Shown: positions 26,708 to 36,129, numbered from the stretch's first letter. The stretch is 64,000 nucleotides of DNA from Aurantiacibacter poecillastricola (GCF_030730945.1 NZ_JAVAMS010000004.1:286788-350787); one strand, 5' to 3'. Notes: generated by a model from the sequence alone, not told the origin. Program-made: numbers and translations.

Positions 26708-28162
26708 GTGCCCACCAGACCTGAAGATATCGGCGGCATCCTCGACCAGCTCGAGAACATTTCGGACAGATCGCGAGCGAACCTCGTCGGTGCGCTGCGC
26801 AAATATGCCGAAACCCGCGATCCGCCGGACCCTGCCGCGCGGGCAGGCGGTGCCTTCGCCTATCCGAAACTGAGCGTAGAATACCGGGGCACCGACCGCC
26901 ACAGCCACCCTTTGCGCTCCTTTGCCCGCCTGAACCAGGCAGGCACCTACAGCGCCTCGATCGCAGAGCCGCGACTGTTCCGCCGCTATCTGGAGGAGCA
27001 GCTGCACCACCTCGTGAGCGATTACGCGGTAGAGCTCACGGTAAGCCCCTCGCTCGACGAAATTCCCTACCAGTACGTGCTGGATGGCGGGAACGTGGAC
27101 CTGAAAGGCACGACCAGCGCCGAGCTTACGAAGCATTTCCCCGCCTCGGATCTCGTCAAGATCGGCGACGAGGTGGCTGATGGGACCTGGCTGGACGGCG
27201 ATAGCGATGTCCGCCCATTGTCGCTCTTCGATGCGCCGCGCACGGATTTCAGCCTTGCGCGCCTGCGCCACTATACCGGCACGCCGCCGGGCCACTTCCA
27301 GCGCTATGTGCTGTTCACCAACTATATCCGCTACGTAGAGGAATTCATCGATTTCGCGCTCGAGGAACTGGCCGATCCGGACAGCTGCTATGAAGGCTTC
27401 TCCGCGCCCGGCGTGGTGATCGACCCTGGCGAGCTGGACGGCGCGCGCGAAATGGTTACCGATGGGACATGGCGCAGGCACCAGATGCCTGCCTACCACC
27501 TGCTGGGCGAAAACAATTCTGGCATCACGCTCGTCAATATCGGGGTCGGCCCCTCGAACGCCAAGACGATCTGCGATCACATCGCCGTGCTTCGTCCCGA
27601 GGTGTGGCTGATGATCGGGCATTGCGGCGGGCTGCGCCCCAGCCAGACCATCGGCGACTACGTGCTCGCCCATGCCTATCTGCGCGACGACAACGTACTG
27701 GATCTGGCAATACCGCCGGAGATACCCATTCCACCGATTGCCGAGGTGCAGACGGCCATGTTCGCGGCTGCGCGCACGATCACCGGGGCCAGCGACGAAG
27801 AGCTAAAGCGGCGCCTGCGTACCGGCACGGTGGTCACTACCGACGATCGGAACTGGGAACTGCACTACACCCGCTCCGCACTGCGCTTCAATCAGAGCCG
27901 GGCCGTGGCCATCGACATGGAATCGGCAACGGTGGCGGCGCAGGGCTATCGCTTCCGGGTGCCTTACGGCACGCTGCTATGCGTTTCGGACAAGCCCCTG
28001 CATGGCGAGATTAAGCTGCCGGGGCAGGCCAACGTTTTTTACGAAACCTCGATCAGCCAGCATCTGCGCATCGGGATCGAGACGCTGGCCTTGCTCAGCA
28101 AGGAAGCGGGCAGCTTCCACAGCCGCAAGCTGCGCAGCTTCGACGAACCACCGCTGCGTTGA
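26708..28162 (+). CDS. amn: AMP nucleosidase
   Basis: From GTG 26708 (GGAG upstream) the protein is 484 residues, the length of the E. coli enzyme as I recall it; an ATG at 26690 would add six residues. An N-terminal regulatory domain (YPKLSVEYRG, YVLFTNYIRYVEEF) precedes the nucleoside-phosphorylase-fold catalytic domain with NIGVGPSNAKTICDH, MIGHCGGLRP, VAIDMESATVAAQGY and CVSDKPLHGE. It hydrolyses AMP to adenine and ribose 5-phosphate in the cytoplasm, controlling AMP levels and feeding purine salvage. Position after the S1/P1 nuclease suggests a shared role in nucleotide use. Confidence 0.95.
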   Translation: MPTRPEDIGGILDQLENISDRSRANLVGALRKYAETRDPPDPAARAGGAFAYPKLSVEYRGTDRHSHPLRSFARLNQAGTYSASIAEPRLFRRYLEEQLHHLVSDYAVELTVSPSLDEIPYQYVLDGGNVDLKGTTSAELTKHFPASDLVKIGDEVADGTWLDGDSDVRPLSLFDAPRTDFSLARLRHYTGTPPGHFQRYVLFTNYIRYVEEFIDFALEELADPDSCYEGFSAPGVVIDPGELDGAREMVTDGTWRRHQMPAYHLLGENNSGITLVNIGVGPSNAKTICDHIAVLRPEVWLMIGHCGGLRPSQTIGDYVLAHAYLRDDNVLDLAIPPEIPIPPIAEVQTAMFAAARTITGASDEELKRRLRTGTVVTTDDRNWELHYTRSALRFNQSRAVAIDMESATVAAQGYRFRVPYGTLLCVSDKPLHGEIKLPGQANVFYETSISQHLRIGIETLALLSKEAGSFHSRKLRSFDEPPLR

Positions 28163-28198
28163 ACCGCTGCCGGTTCCGGGTTGCCGGGCAAACAGTTA

Positions 28199-28226
28199 GC
28201 GGCGGCGTCCTTTCGAACGCCGCCGC
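28199..28226. terminator. Convergent bidirectional terminator hairpin
   Basis: Perfect 10-base arms GCGGCGGCGT and ACGCCGCCGC flank an 8-base loop between the stops of the AMP nucleosidase gene (+) and the TonB receptor gene (-). A CCCCTGTTT tail follows on the plus strand. Confidence 0.75.
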
Positions 28227-28254
28227 CCCCTGTTTCAGCTTGTGATCCGGTAGT

Positions 28255-30819
28255 CTAGAAGCCGACGAGCAGCGACACGCTGGCAGCGCGCGGGGCCCCG
28301 ATCTGCGCGAAGCCGAAATCGTCGAGCGAACCACCGAAGTAGCCGATGTAATACTCATCGAAGATGTTCGTCACGTTCAGCTGGACAGCGGCGGTCTGGC
28401 CATTGGCGAATTCCTTCACGTCAATGCGCAGGTCGAGATCGACGAGCGTATAGGCCGGGGCTTTCGCTTCGTTGAGGTCATTGATCCAGCGCGGGCCGGT
28501 GTGCTTGACCTGAACGCCCAGCTCGGCCGGACCGAGGTCCGCCTGCGCACGACCGCCGAAGCTGTAGCTCGGGGTGCCCGATTCCGAATTCCCGGCAGTG
28601 GGGAAGAACACCGGGTTGCCGTCATCGTCCACACCATCCAGCACGTCTTCCTTGATTTCGGACTCGTTGAGCGAACCGAAGACATAGAGCAGCGTGTTGT
28701 CGGTCGGGGCGAAGGACACGGACGCATCCACGCCGTACTTGTCCACACGGCCAAGGTTACGGAACACCACCGCGCCTTCGCCGTTACGCGCCGTCGGATC
28801 GAAGGCCGAGGCGAGACGGTCGTTGTAGCGGGTGTACCAGCCGGCAATCTGCGCCTGCACACGACCGCTGGTGTAGCGGACGCCCAGGTCGAAGCTGTCG
28901 GTGGTTTCGGGAACCGGACGGGCGCGCTCATCATCGGGGATGTAGAGCGAATCGTAGAGCGGGTCGGTGCCAGGCACCGAGATGCCCATGTTGTAGTTAC
29001 CGAAGGCCGAGACGGCGCCGGTGAACTCGTACACGAAACCGAGCGAGGGCAGGACCTTCTCGTAATCATACTCTCGCGAGAGCGGTGGCACGTAGTCGGG
29101 GTTGGCTGCCTCGTATGCGGCGAGGTCCTGACCCGGGGTCGGACAGTCCACGAAACCGTTGATCGAGGTGGTGTAGCAATACTGGTTCAGCTCGCGGGTG
29201 AAGAAGGGAACGCGCAGGCCGGCGACGACGTTAAGATCGCCGAAATTGCCGGCATATTCGCCCGAGATCTGGTTCAGGATGGCATAGGATAGACGGTCAC
29301 GCTTGTTCACCTCGTTGCCGTTTACATCCAGCAGCGGGGTATCGATCGCATAGACGTCGATCGGTTCGCCATTGGCCTGCATCACGGAAATTTCGCCGGT
29401 CTGCCGGTGCCGCGCATGGTCCAGCGTGTAGGCTGCACGAACGGTGTGATCGGGCGTGATGTCGTAGATCAGGTTCGCGACGAGGCCGAAGCGATCGGTA
29501 CGGGTCTGGCTCGGGTCGTTACCGGCGATGCGGTCCTGCATGTCGCCGTCGCCGTTGAGATCGCGCCCGAAATAGTAGCCGCCGTTGAAAGCGCCGGTAT
29601 ACGATCCGGTAACGATGAAATCATCGTTGGCGTCGGTGAAGCCAGTGTTGAAGAACGATTCGCGCAGATCGTCGGGTCCGCCACCGTTCGCCTTCACGTA
29701 CTGGTAGCTCGCATCCAGCGCGAAGGTGAGTGAATCGCTCAGCGTGAACAGCGAGTTCGCCCGGATATTGCCGGTTCGCGAAGGATTGTAGCGGCGATAG
29801 AAGGCCGCGCCGCAGCCGTCGCGGTCGTCATATCGTTCGGACTCGTCCGGGTCGCCGCCACCGCCGATCAGCACGTTGCCGGGCACGGTGCAGGGGAACT
29901 CGCCGCTGAAACGATAGACTTCGAAACGCGATTCCTTGGCGTCGAACCCTTCGGCGGCCAGGGCGGGGGGCACATTGTCTTCGCCGAACAGCAGCAGGTT
30001 CTCGAGGTCTTCCGAACCGGCGAAGTTGTTCACGTTCTCGTTCCAGTGACCGGTCAGCGAGATGAAATCGCCGTCGTTGCCGATATCCTGCCAGATGCGA
30101 GCGTTGAACTGCGTCTTGTCGACTTCGCCATACGGATTGTAGGGAACGCCGTAGGTCGTGTAGCTGGCCGAGGCGAAGGCCTTCAGGCCGTTACCGGTCA
30201 TGTCACCGGTGTCGACCATGACGAAACCGCGATAGTAGTCGGTGTCCTGGGCATTGCTGGCCAGCACCTGGCCATAGCTGGCGGTGGCGGTGACGGCGGC
30301 AAAGTCAGAGGGTTCGCGCGTACGGATGTTGATCGTGCCACCGGCTGCCGAGGCGGTCGGGCTGTCGACATCGGTGGTGCCGAGATTGACGTTGATCTGC
30401 GACAGCACCTCGGTGTCGACCTGCTGATTGGTATAGAGCGCGTAGTTGCCGCTGTCGTTCAGCGGAATGCCGTCCAGCGTCTGCGAGACGCGGTCCGCGC
30501 CGAAGCCGCGAATGGTGAAGCCACCGCCCGAGGAACCCCACGGATCGTTGTTCTGGAAGCTGACGCCGGGAACCAGGTTGACGATATCGTTCAGCGACTG
30601 GCCGGGGCGCTGGCGACGGATAAGCTCCTCGTCGATCACCTGCTTGGCGCGGGGCGTTTCGGGAATCAGCACACCGCCGACATCGATGTTGCGCACGCCG
30701 GACACGATGATGACGTTGTCTTCGAAATCCGTGCTACCGGTGGACTGGGCGAAAGCAGGAGCGGCTATGCCCATAGCGATGCTGGGCATGCTCACTGCGA
30801 GAAGCAAGCGAGAGTTCAT
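28255..30819 (-). CDS. TonB-dependent receptor in the nucleotide-salvage region
   Basis: 854 residues from ATG 30819 behind AAGGA. Signal peptide (SIAMGIAAPAFAQS), TonB-box-like NVIIVSGVRN, plug domain with FTIRGFGADRVSQTLDGIPLNDSGNY, and a barrel ending ASVSLLVGF with terminal Phe. It differs from the VTGSRIR receptors in this window in its box and plug. It is flanked by AMP nucleosidase and by a 2-oxoglutarate oxygenase/nucleoside transporter pair on its own strand, so a nucleic acid breakdown product or nucleoside-like ligand is a reasonable guess, but specificity is not readable from sequence. Confidence 0.92.
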   Translation of the reverse strand: MNSRLLLAVSMPSIAMGIAAPAFAQSTGSTDFEDNVIIVSGVRNIDVGGVLIPETPRAKQVIDEELIRRQRPGQSLNDIVNLVPGVSFQNNDPWGSSGGGFTIRGFGADRVSQTLDGIPLNDSGNYALYTNQQVDTEVLSQINVNLGTTDVDSPTASAAGGTINIRTREPSDFAAVTATASYGQVLASNAQDTDYYRGFVMVDTGDMTGNGLKAFASASYTTYGVPYNPYGEVDKTQFNARIWQDIGNDGDFISLTGHWNENVNNFAGSEDLENLLLFGEDNVPPALAAEGFDAKESRFEVYRFSGEFPCTVPGNVLIGGGGDPDESERYDDRDGCGAAFYRRYNPSRTGNIRANSLFTLSDSLTFALDASYQYVKANGGGPDDLRESFFNTGFTDANDDFIVTGSYTGAFNGGYYFGRDLNGDGDMQDRIAGNDPSQTRTDRFGLVANLIYDITPDHTVRAAYTLDHARHRQTGEISVMQANGEPIDVYAIDTPLLDVNGNEVNKRDRLSYAILNQISGEYAGNFGDLNVVAGLRVPFFTRELNQYCYTTSINGFVDCPTPGQDLAAYEAANPDYVPPLSREYDYEKVLPSLGFVYEFTGAVSAFGNYNMGISVPGTDPLYDSLYIPDDERARPVPETTDSFDLGVRYTSGRVQAQIAGWYTRYNDRLASAFDPTARNGEGAVVFRNLGRVDKYGVDASVSFAPTDNTLLYVFGSLNESEIKEDVLDGVDDDGNPVFFPTAGNSESGTPSYSFGGRAQADLGPAELGVQVKHTGPRWINDLNEAKAPAYTLVDLDLRIDVKEFANGQTAAVQLNVTNIFDEYYIGYFGGSLDDFGFAQIGAPRAASVSLLVGF

Positions 30820-30924
30820 TTTTTCATCCTTATCAAAGGTTTGTAGATCCCGGACCCTCCGTCCGCGTCGCGCCCCCTCAACAGGATCGCCTTTACATTT
30901 TAGTGACATTTCGCCGAGTTTATC

Positions 30925-30962
30925 GCAGTGCAGCAAACTTTTTGAAATTGTTGCTGCATTGC
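30925..30962. promoter_or_regulatory. Large inverted repeat upstream of the receptor gene
   Basis: The arms GCAGTGCAGCAA (30925-30936) and TTGCTGCATTGC (30951-30962) match with one G-T wobble across a 14-base A/T-rich spacer. A smaller dyad GTTGC-N6-GCAAC overlaps the right arm. It sits 106-143 bases upstream of the receptor start and 45 bases beyond the stop of the oxygenase gene. It may be a regulator-binding site for the receptor or a hairpin ending the oxygenase message; no T-tract follows. Confidence 0.4.
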
Positions 30963-31006
30963 AACACGCCGCTCCTGTCTGGAGCAGGGTCGCGATCGGA
31001 ATTGCA

Positions 31007-31933
31007 CTATTGGATCAGACCGATTTCGCGCAGGCGTTGCATCAGGTAGTCGTGCGCCAGGATGGGCGGTTCGGGCGTTTCTCCAGGCTCGATGCACTGA
31101 TCCAGGGGCTCGATCAAAAAATCGGGCCGGAAATGCAGGAAGAACGGCATCGAATAGCGCGAACGGCTGGCCGCTTCCCCTGCAGGGTTCACGACGCGAT
31201 GTGTTGTGGAGCGCAGTTTGCCGTTGGTGAGGCGGTCAAGCATGTCGCCCACGTTCACTGCCAGCGCGCCCGGTGGCGGGGAAACGGGGATCCACCGCCC
31301 TTTCCTGTCCAGCAGCTCCAGTCCAGCTTCTTCCGCTCCCAGCAGCAGGGTTATGGTATTGATGTCCCCGTGCGCTGCGGCGCGGACGGCTCCCGGTGGC
31401 ACGTCTGCGGGCAGGGGAGGATAATGCAGCAGCCGCATTACCGAGTTGCCGTCCTCGATACTGGGCTCGAACCAGTCGGCGTCGAGCCCGAGGTGAAGCG
31501 CGACGGCGCTGAGGACCAGCGATCCGGTCTTCTCGAATTCCCCGAACAGCTCTTCGAAGGTTTCCCGGAATTCGGGAATCTCGGCAGGCCAGACATTGGG
31601 CGACATGTAGCGGGAAAGCGGATGGCTCTCGGGCAGGCTGCGACCGACATGCCAGAATTCCTTCAGGTCGTGCACTTCGGCGTCCTTGGCGATCTCCGTG
31701 CCGAACGGCGTATAGCCGCGAGCACCGCCTCCGCCTTCGATATGATATTCGCGCTTCGTTTCCGCTGGCAGGGCGAAGAACTGCCGAGCCAGGGCATCCG
31801 CCCTGTCGATCAGATCCTGCCCGATTGTATGATCGCGCACGATGGCGAAGCCGTATTCGGCAAAGCTGCGACCCAGCTCGTCGGCAACTTCCTCCAGCGG
31901 GCGAGCAAGCGAAATGGTGGCGATCGTTTCCAT
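31007..31933 (-). CDS. 2-oxoglutarate/Fe(II) oxygenase, isopenicillin N synthase-like
   Basis: 308 residues from ATG 31933 behind AAGGA. The N-terminal DIOX_N-like part (FAEYGFAIVRDH) is followed by the iron site His-x-Asp in AAHGDINTITLL and the distal His in STTHRVVNP. The 2-oxoglutarate-binding Arg-x-Ser is in SRYSMPFF. The family hydroxylates or desaturates small molecules; fungal members include thymine and xanthine hydroxylases. The gene lies 10 bases after a concentrative nucleoside transporter gene on the same strand, so I infer a nucleoside or nucleobase as possible substrate. It is cytoplasmic, with no signal peptide. Confidence 0.88.
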   Translation of the reverse strand: METIATISLARPLEEVADELGRSFAEYGFAIVRDHTIGQDLIDRADALARQFFALPAETKREYHIEGGGGARGYTPFGTEIAKDAEVHDLKEFWHVGRSLPESHPLSRYMSPNVWPAEIPEFRETFEELFGEFEKTGSLVLSAVALHLGLDADWFEPSIEDGNSVMRLLHYPPLPADVPPGAVRAAAHGDINTITLLLGAEEAGLELLDRKGRWIPVSPPPGALAVNVGDMLDRLTNGKLRSTTHRVVNPAGEAASRSRYSMPFFLHFRPDFLIEPLDQCIEPGETPEPPILAHDYLMQRLREIGLIQ

Positions 31934-31943
31934 GCAATGGTCC

Positions 31944-33266
31944 TTACAGCGGTAACAGCAACCCGGCGAGAGCCGCGCTCATCAGGTTGGCGAGGGAGCC
32001 GGCGGCGAGTGCCTTCAGCCCCAGCCTGGCAATGACCGGGCGCTGGTTGGGCGCAAGACCGCCAGTTACCGCCATCTGGATCGCGATGGAGCTGAAATTG
32101 GCAAAGCCGCACAGCGCGAAGGTCACGATGGCAGTCGATCGCGGACCGAGGGTTCCGGCGTCGAGGGCGCCGAGTTCGATGAAGGCGACGAATTCGTTGA
32201 GGACGATTTTGGTCCCGAACAGGCCTCCTGCCGTCCCCGCCTCGCCCCAGGGTACGCCTATCAGGAACATGATGGGCGCAAAGATCCATCCGAGAATCTG
32301 CTGAAACGAGAGCTCTGGCAGGCCAAACCAGCCGCCAACGCCGCCCAGGATGCCGTTTGCAAGGGCGATCAGGGCGACAAAGGTCAGCACCATGGCGCCC
32401 ACCGCCACGGCCAGCCGCAGGCCGGTTTGCGCGCCTTGCGCAGCCGCCTCGATGATATTCGCCGCACGCCCGTCCGCATCGAAATGCGCGGCCACTTCAA
32501 CTTCGTGCGGTGTTTCGCCGGCCTCGGTGATGGCCGCCGGGCCTTCGGCGCTTATCCTGCTGCGAGGGAGCAGTAACTCGCCCTCGGCTTCCGCGGAAGC
32601 GTCCTGCGTATCGGGCATGATGATCTTGGCCATCAGGATGCCGCCCGGCGCCGACATGAAGGCCGCCGCGAGGAGAACGGGGAGGTAGCTGGACCCCAGC
32701 AACCCCGCATAGGCAGCGAGAATAGTGCCTGCCACACCTGCCATCCCCACGGTCATCAGGGTGAAGAGGCGCGAGGGCGAGAGCGCAGCCAGATACGGTC
32801 GCACGACCAGTGGGCTCTCGGACTGGCCGACAAAGATGTTCGCCGCCGAACCCAGCGATTCGACCTTGGAAATCCCGGTGATCCAGCCGATCGCACCGCC
32901 CAGCCAGCGTACGAGGCGTTGCATCACGCCGAGATGGTAGAGGATCGACACCAGGGACGCGAAGAACACGATCACCGGCAACGCACCGAGCGCGAAGGTA
33001 TCCGACAGCGGGTTCGCCTCGTTATTGCCGAACAGGAACTGCGTGCCCGCATCGGCATAGGAAAGCAGCGCGGCGACTCCATTGGCCATGGCATGTATCA
33101 CTGCCGCGCCCCACTCCGTGCGCAAGACCAAGGCGGCTATCCCCGCCTGCAGGGCGAAGGCAGCGGCGACGATCCGCAGCCTGATATGGCGCCTGTCACT
33201 GGAAAGCAGAACCGCGATCAAAAGGATTGCGGCGATCCCCGCAAGCGAAATCAATTGGGGAGGCAC
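31944..33266 (-). CDS. Concentrative nucleoside transporter (CNT/NupC family)
   Basis: 440 residues. The GTG start at 33266 has AGGAG five bases away. Many hydrophobic segments are present, with the family's nucleoside/sodium site FVGQSESPLVVRPYL and the later LNEFVAFIELG. A hydrophilic insert of about 70 residues (MPDTQDASAEAEGELLLPRS onward) is the usual loop position in bacterial CNTs. It imports nucleosides with sodium or protons across the inner membrane and forms an operon with the downstream oxygenase. A divergent VUT transporter and cytidine deaminase complete a nucleoside uptake unit. Confidence 0.92.
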   Translation of the reverse strand: MPPQLISLAGIAAILLIAVLLSSDRRHIRLRIVAAAFALQAGIAALVLRTEWGAAVIHAMANGVAALLSYADAGTQFLFGNNEANPLSDTFALGALPVIVFFASLVSILYHLGVMQRLVRWLGGAIGWITGISKVESLGSAANIFVGQSESPLVVRPYLAALSPSRLFTLMTVGMAGVAGTILAAYAGLLGSSYLPVLLAAAFMSAPGGILMAKIIMPDTQDASAEAEGELLLPRSRISAEGPAAITEAGETPHEVEVAAHFDADGRAANIIEAAAQGAQTGLRLAVAVGAMVLTFVALIALANGILGGVGGWFGLPELSFQQILGWIFAPIMFLIGVPWGEAGTAGGLFGTKIVLNEFVAFIELGALDAGTLGPRSTAIVTFALCGFANFSSIAIQMAVTGGLAPNQRPVIARLGLKALAAGSLANLMSAALAGLLLPL

Positions 33267-33379
33267 GGCTACTCCTGTGAATGTGCGCAGGCCGCCATCT
33301 TGCCGATGGGCAGGCCGGGTTCAACCGAATTCTCGGCTGGACACTTTCATTTGCGGCAATGCTTGAATAGCGAGCAGCA

Positions 33380-34054
33380 ATGGACAGCAATTCGCACACC
33401 CCATCGACACCAAGATCGCTCTTCGTATTCGCCATGCTTTATGGGGGGATGACGGTCATAGCGGGCGTTCTCGCCTACAAGCAGTTCGCCATCGGGCCGC
33501 TGATCGTGGAAAGCGGCATTCTCGCATTCCTGCTCCTCGTGGTGATATCGAGCGCCGTGTCCCAGTTGCACGGGAAAGTCATGGCAGACCGGATGGTGCT
33601 GTGGGGCTTTCTCCCGCTCGCGGCGTCGATTGCGCTGATCGGCCTCGTGCTGGTCCTGCCCGCATCGCCGGACATGCCACTGGACAATCTCGCCGCATTC
33701 GAGAGGGTGCACGCGCAGACGCCCCGCATCATGGCAGCAGGTCCGGTGGCCTACGGCGTCTCCCTGCTGCTGAACGTGTGGATCTTCAACAAGCTGCGCG
33801 GACGCGGCGGCGATTCGGGTGGAGACTTTCGCTTGATGGCGCGCGGCGCAATCGCTTCGGCAATCAGCCAGGCGGTGGATACGCTGATCTTCATCACCCT
33901 CGCGTTCTATGGCGAGTTTCCCATCGGCGGCCTTCTTGTCGGGCAAGCCATTGCCAAGATCGTGTTGTCCTTCGTGCTGGTGCCGTTCCTGATCGTGGGG
34001 GCCATAGCCTTGGCGCGCAGACTGGACAGGCCGGCAGGAGCAATTGGGAGATGA
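33380..34054 (+). CDS. VUT-family transporter, probable queuosine precursor uptake (YhhQ-like)
   Basis: 224 residues with about six membrane helices. The C-terminal half carries AIASAISQAVDTLIFITLAF and GQAIAKIVLSFVLVPFL, which fit the VUT (YhhQ) family that imports queuosine precursors such as preQ0/preQ1. The last four bases (ATGA) overlap the start of the cytidine deaminase gene. Queuosine precursors are 7-deazaguanines, so placement beside nucleoside salvage genes is consistent. The assignment to queuosine rather than another vitamin-like compound is by family resemblance only. Confidence 0.78.
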   Translation: MDSNSHTPSTPRSLFVFAMLYGGMTVIAGVLAYKQFAIGPLIVESGILAFLLLVVISSAVSQLHGKVMADRMVLWGFLPLAASIALIGLVLVLPASPDMPLDNLAAFERVHAQTPRIMAAGPVAYGVSLLLNVWIFNKLRGRGGDSGGDFRLMARGAIASAISQAVDTLIFITLAFYGEFPIGGLLVGQAIAKIVLSFVLVPFLIVGAIALARRLDRPAGAIGR

Positions 34055-34485
34055 ACAATATCGAGACATTGATCAAAGCCGCCATGGACGCGCGAGAGCA
34101 GGCCCATGCGCCTTATTCGCAGTTTCTCGTCGGTTGCGCTGTCGAGAACGCGGACGGTGCTCTTGCCAGGGGCGCCAACATGGAAAACGCCTGTTATCGC
34201 CTTGGTGTATGTGCCGAGCAATCCGCGCTGGCGGCGGCGCAAATCGCCTTCGGGCTTGGAAACGTTGCGCGACTGGCCATCGTCGGTGGACCTCTCCAGG
34301 CGGCGGAGGGCACTCGCGGCGAACCGGTGATGCCATGTGGAGGATGCCGCCAGGCGATCATGGAGGCGGCTACGCTCTCGGGCCGCGACATTACCATCGT
34401 CTGCTGCGATCACACGGGTCAGGAACGCGTGACCACGACGATCAAGGCGTTGCTTCCCTCCAGCTTCACGCTGCCCCCGGCCTGA
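34051..34485 (+). CDS. cdd: Cytidine deaminase
   Basis: 144 residues, the usual length of the small tetrameric enzymes. The zinc and catalytic site is seen as VCAEQSAL (Cys-Ala-Glu) and PCGGCRQ, and the substrate-binding N-terminal part is APYSQFLVGCAVE with ENACY. It deaminates cytidine/deoxycytidine to uridine/deoxyuridine in the cytoplasm. Its ATG overlaps the stop of the transporter gene (ATGA). Its stop abuts that of the opposing PhoD gene within the palindrome GCCTGATCAGGC. Confidence 0.95.
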   Translation: MNNIETLIKAAMDAREQAHAPYSQFLVGCAVENADGALARGANMENACYRLGVCAEQSALAAAQIAFGLGNVARLAIVGGPLQAAEGTRGEPVMPCGGCRQAIMEAATLSGRDITIVCCDHTGQERVTTTIKALLPSSFTLPPA

Positions 34486-36084
34486 TCAGGCTTCGGCCAG
34501 CGATTCCGGCCTGCCGTGTTCCACTGCCATGCGCTTGCGCGTGCGGACGGGCGCCTCGCGCTGCGTGACGCTATCCAGTGTCTTGTATTCCGTGGTCCAG
34601 ACTTCGGGCGTGACTTCGCACATCACGTATCCGCGCTGGGCGTTGTGCCATTTCAGCTGCGCATTTTCCTGCTGGATTGCCACCGTGTCCGCCCGCTCAT
34701 CCACTCCGTTTCCGCCGGATGAGATCGAGGTCGTTACGAACTCGGTAGCAATCGGGCGCGGGCCGGGGTGGTTCCCGTCGATATGCAGTTCGCCGGCGTA
34801 GTTCTGGTGTTCGTCGCCGGTCAGGACGACGGTGTTTCCGCGGCCCTGGTCGCGCACCGCTTCCAGCAGTCGGCGGCGCGGCTCCCGGTAGCCTGCCCAG
34901 CTGTCGAGATTCTCCGTCCGTACATCGCCGGAAGTCCGATCGAGATCCATCATCATCACTTGCTGGGCGATGATCTGCCACCGCGTATCCGATCGTCGCA
35001 ACCGGTCGAACAGCCAATCTTCCTGTGCGCGCCCGAGTACCTCCGCGTCCCGGCGGCCCAGCGTGTCGCACTCTACGCCCCAGCGGTCTTCGCACGGCTG
35101 GTCGCTGCGGTATTGCCGCGTGTCGAGCAGGTTAAGGTCCAGAAGGTCGCCATAGCGGGCCTGCCGATAAAGCGGCATGCTCGTCCCGACCGGCAGTGAA
35201 GAAGCTCGCAGGGGCATGTTCTCGTAATATGCCTGCATGGCTGCCTGCTTGCGCAGGGCAAATATCGCTGGCGGCGTCCCGTCCTGATCATGGTCGCCGG
35301 CCCAGTTGTTGTCGATCTCGTGGTCGTCCCAGGTCACGAACCAGGGAGCGGCAGCGTGGGCCGCCTGGAGATCGGTATCCATTCGGGTCTGGCCATAACG
35401 CCGGCGATAGTCGCCAAGCGAGTAAAGCTCGTCTCCGGCGTATTGCCGCACGTTCTCGATCGGCCCCATCTCCCCTCCGTTCCACACGCGGTTGGAACGG
35501 CCTTCGTAGATGTAGTCGCCATAGCAGAAGACGAATTCCGGCTCCTCCGACGCGAGGTGGCGGTAGGCGGTGTAATAACCCTGTTCGTAGTGCTGGCACC
35601 CGGCAACGCCGAAGCGCAGGCGCTCGAGCGGAGCGCCCGCCATCGGCAGCGTGCGCGCGCGGCCCGAAAGGCTGCGCTCCCGCCCGGCGGTGAAACGATA
35701 CCAGTAGGGGCGTCCGGGCTGTAGACCGGCAACCTCGACGTGGACGCTGTGACCAAGTTCGGGCCGCGCCAAAGCGCTGCCCGACTGCACGATGTCTCGA
35801 AAGCGTTCGTCCGAGGCGACTTCCCAGTCGACCGAGACGGCGGCGGCTGGCATGCCATAATCGATTTCGAGCGGATCGGGGGCCAGGCGCGTCCAGATTA
35901 CGAAGCCGTCGGCGGAAGGTTCTCCCGAAGCGACGCCCATCTGGAATGGATATTGCCGGAACACCGGCGAAGCCAGCAGCGAGTCCGCCGGAACGAGTGA
36001 CATCGCCGCGACTGCAGCGCCCCCGAAGCTACGCAACAGATGCCGGCGGGAAAGTTCCAGGCGATTGCCAATCCGGTCCGCCAT
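34486..36084 (-). CDS. phoD: PhoD-family alkaline phosphatase, Tat-exported
   Basis: 532 residues with a twin-arginine signal LSRRHLLRSFGGAAVAAM. The N-terminal PhoD domain (FQMGVASGEPSADGFVIWTRLAP) precedes the catalytic calcium/iron-site motifs FGVAGCQHYEQGYYTAYRHL, FCYGDYIYEG, TWDDHEIDNN and TGDEHQNY. It removes phosphate from phosphomonoesters or phosphodiesters in the periplasm. Next to an S1/P1 nuclease and nucleoside transporters, it could turn released nucleotides into importable nucleosides. It is transcribed away from the peptide cluster. Confidence 0.92.
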   Translation of the reverse strand: MADRIGNRLELSRRHLLRSFGGAAVAAMSLVPADSLLASPVFRQYPFQMGVASGEPSADGFVIWTRLAPDPLEIDYGMPAAAVSVDWEVASDERFRDIVQSGSALARPELGHSVHVEVAGLQPGRPYWYRFTAGRERSLSGRARTLPMAGAPLERLRFGVAGCQHYEQGYYTAYRHLASEEPEFVFCYGDYIYEGRSNRVWNGGEMGPIENVRQYAGDELYSLGDYRRRYGQTRMDTDLQAAHAAAPWFVTWDDHEIDNNWAGDHDQDGTPPAIFALRKQAAMQAYYENMPLRASSLPVGTSMPLYRQARYGDLLDLNLLDTRQYRSDQPCEDRWGVECDTLGRRDAEVLGRAQEDWLFDRLRRSDTRWQIIAQQVMMMDLDRTSGDVRTENLDSWAGYREPRRRLLEAVRDQGRGNTVVLTGDEHQNYAGELHIDGNHPGPRPIATEFVTTSISSGGNGVDERADTVAIQQENAQLKWHNAQRGYVMCEVTPEVWTTEYKTLDSVTQREAPVRTRKRMAVEHGRPESLAEA

Positions 36085-36129
36085 TCGATCAAAATCCCTT
36101 GCAAAAATGGTTGGAGAGCGCCGTGGCGC

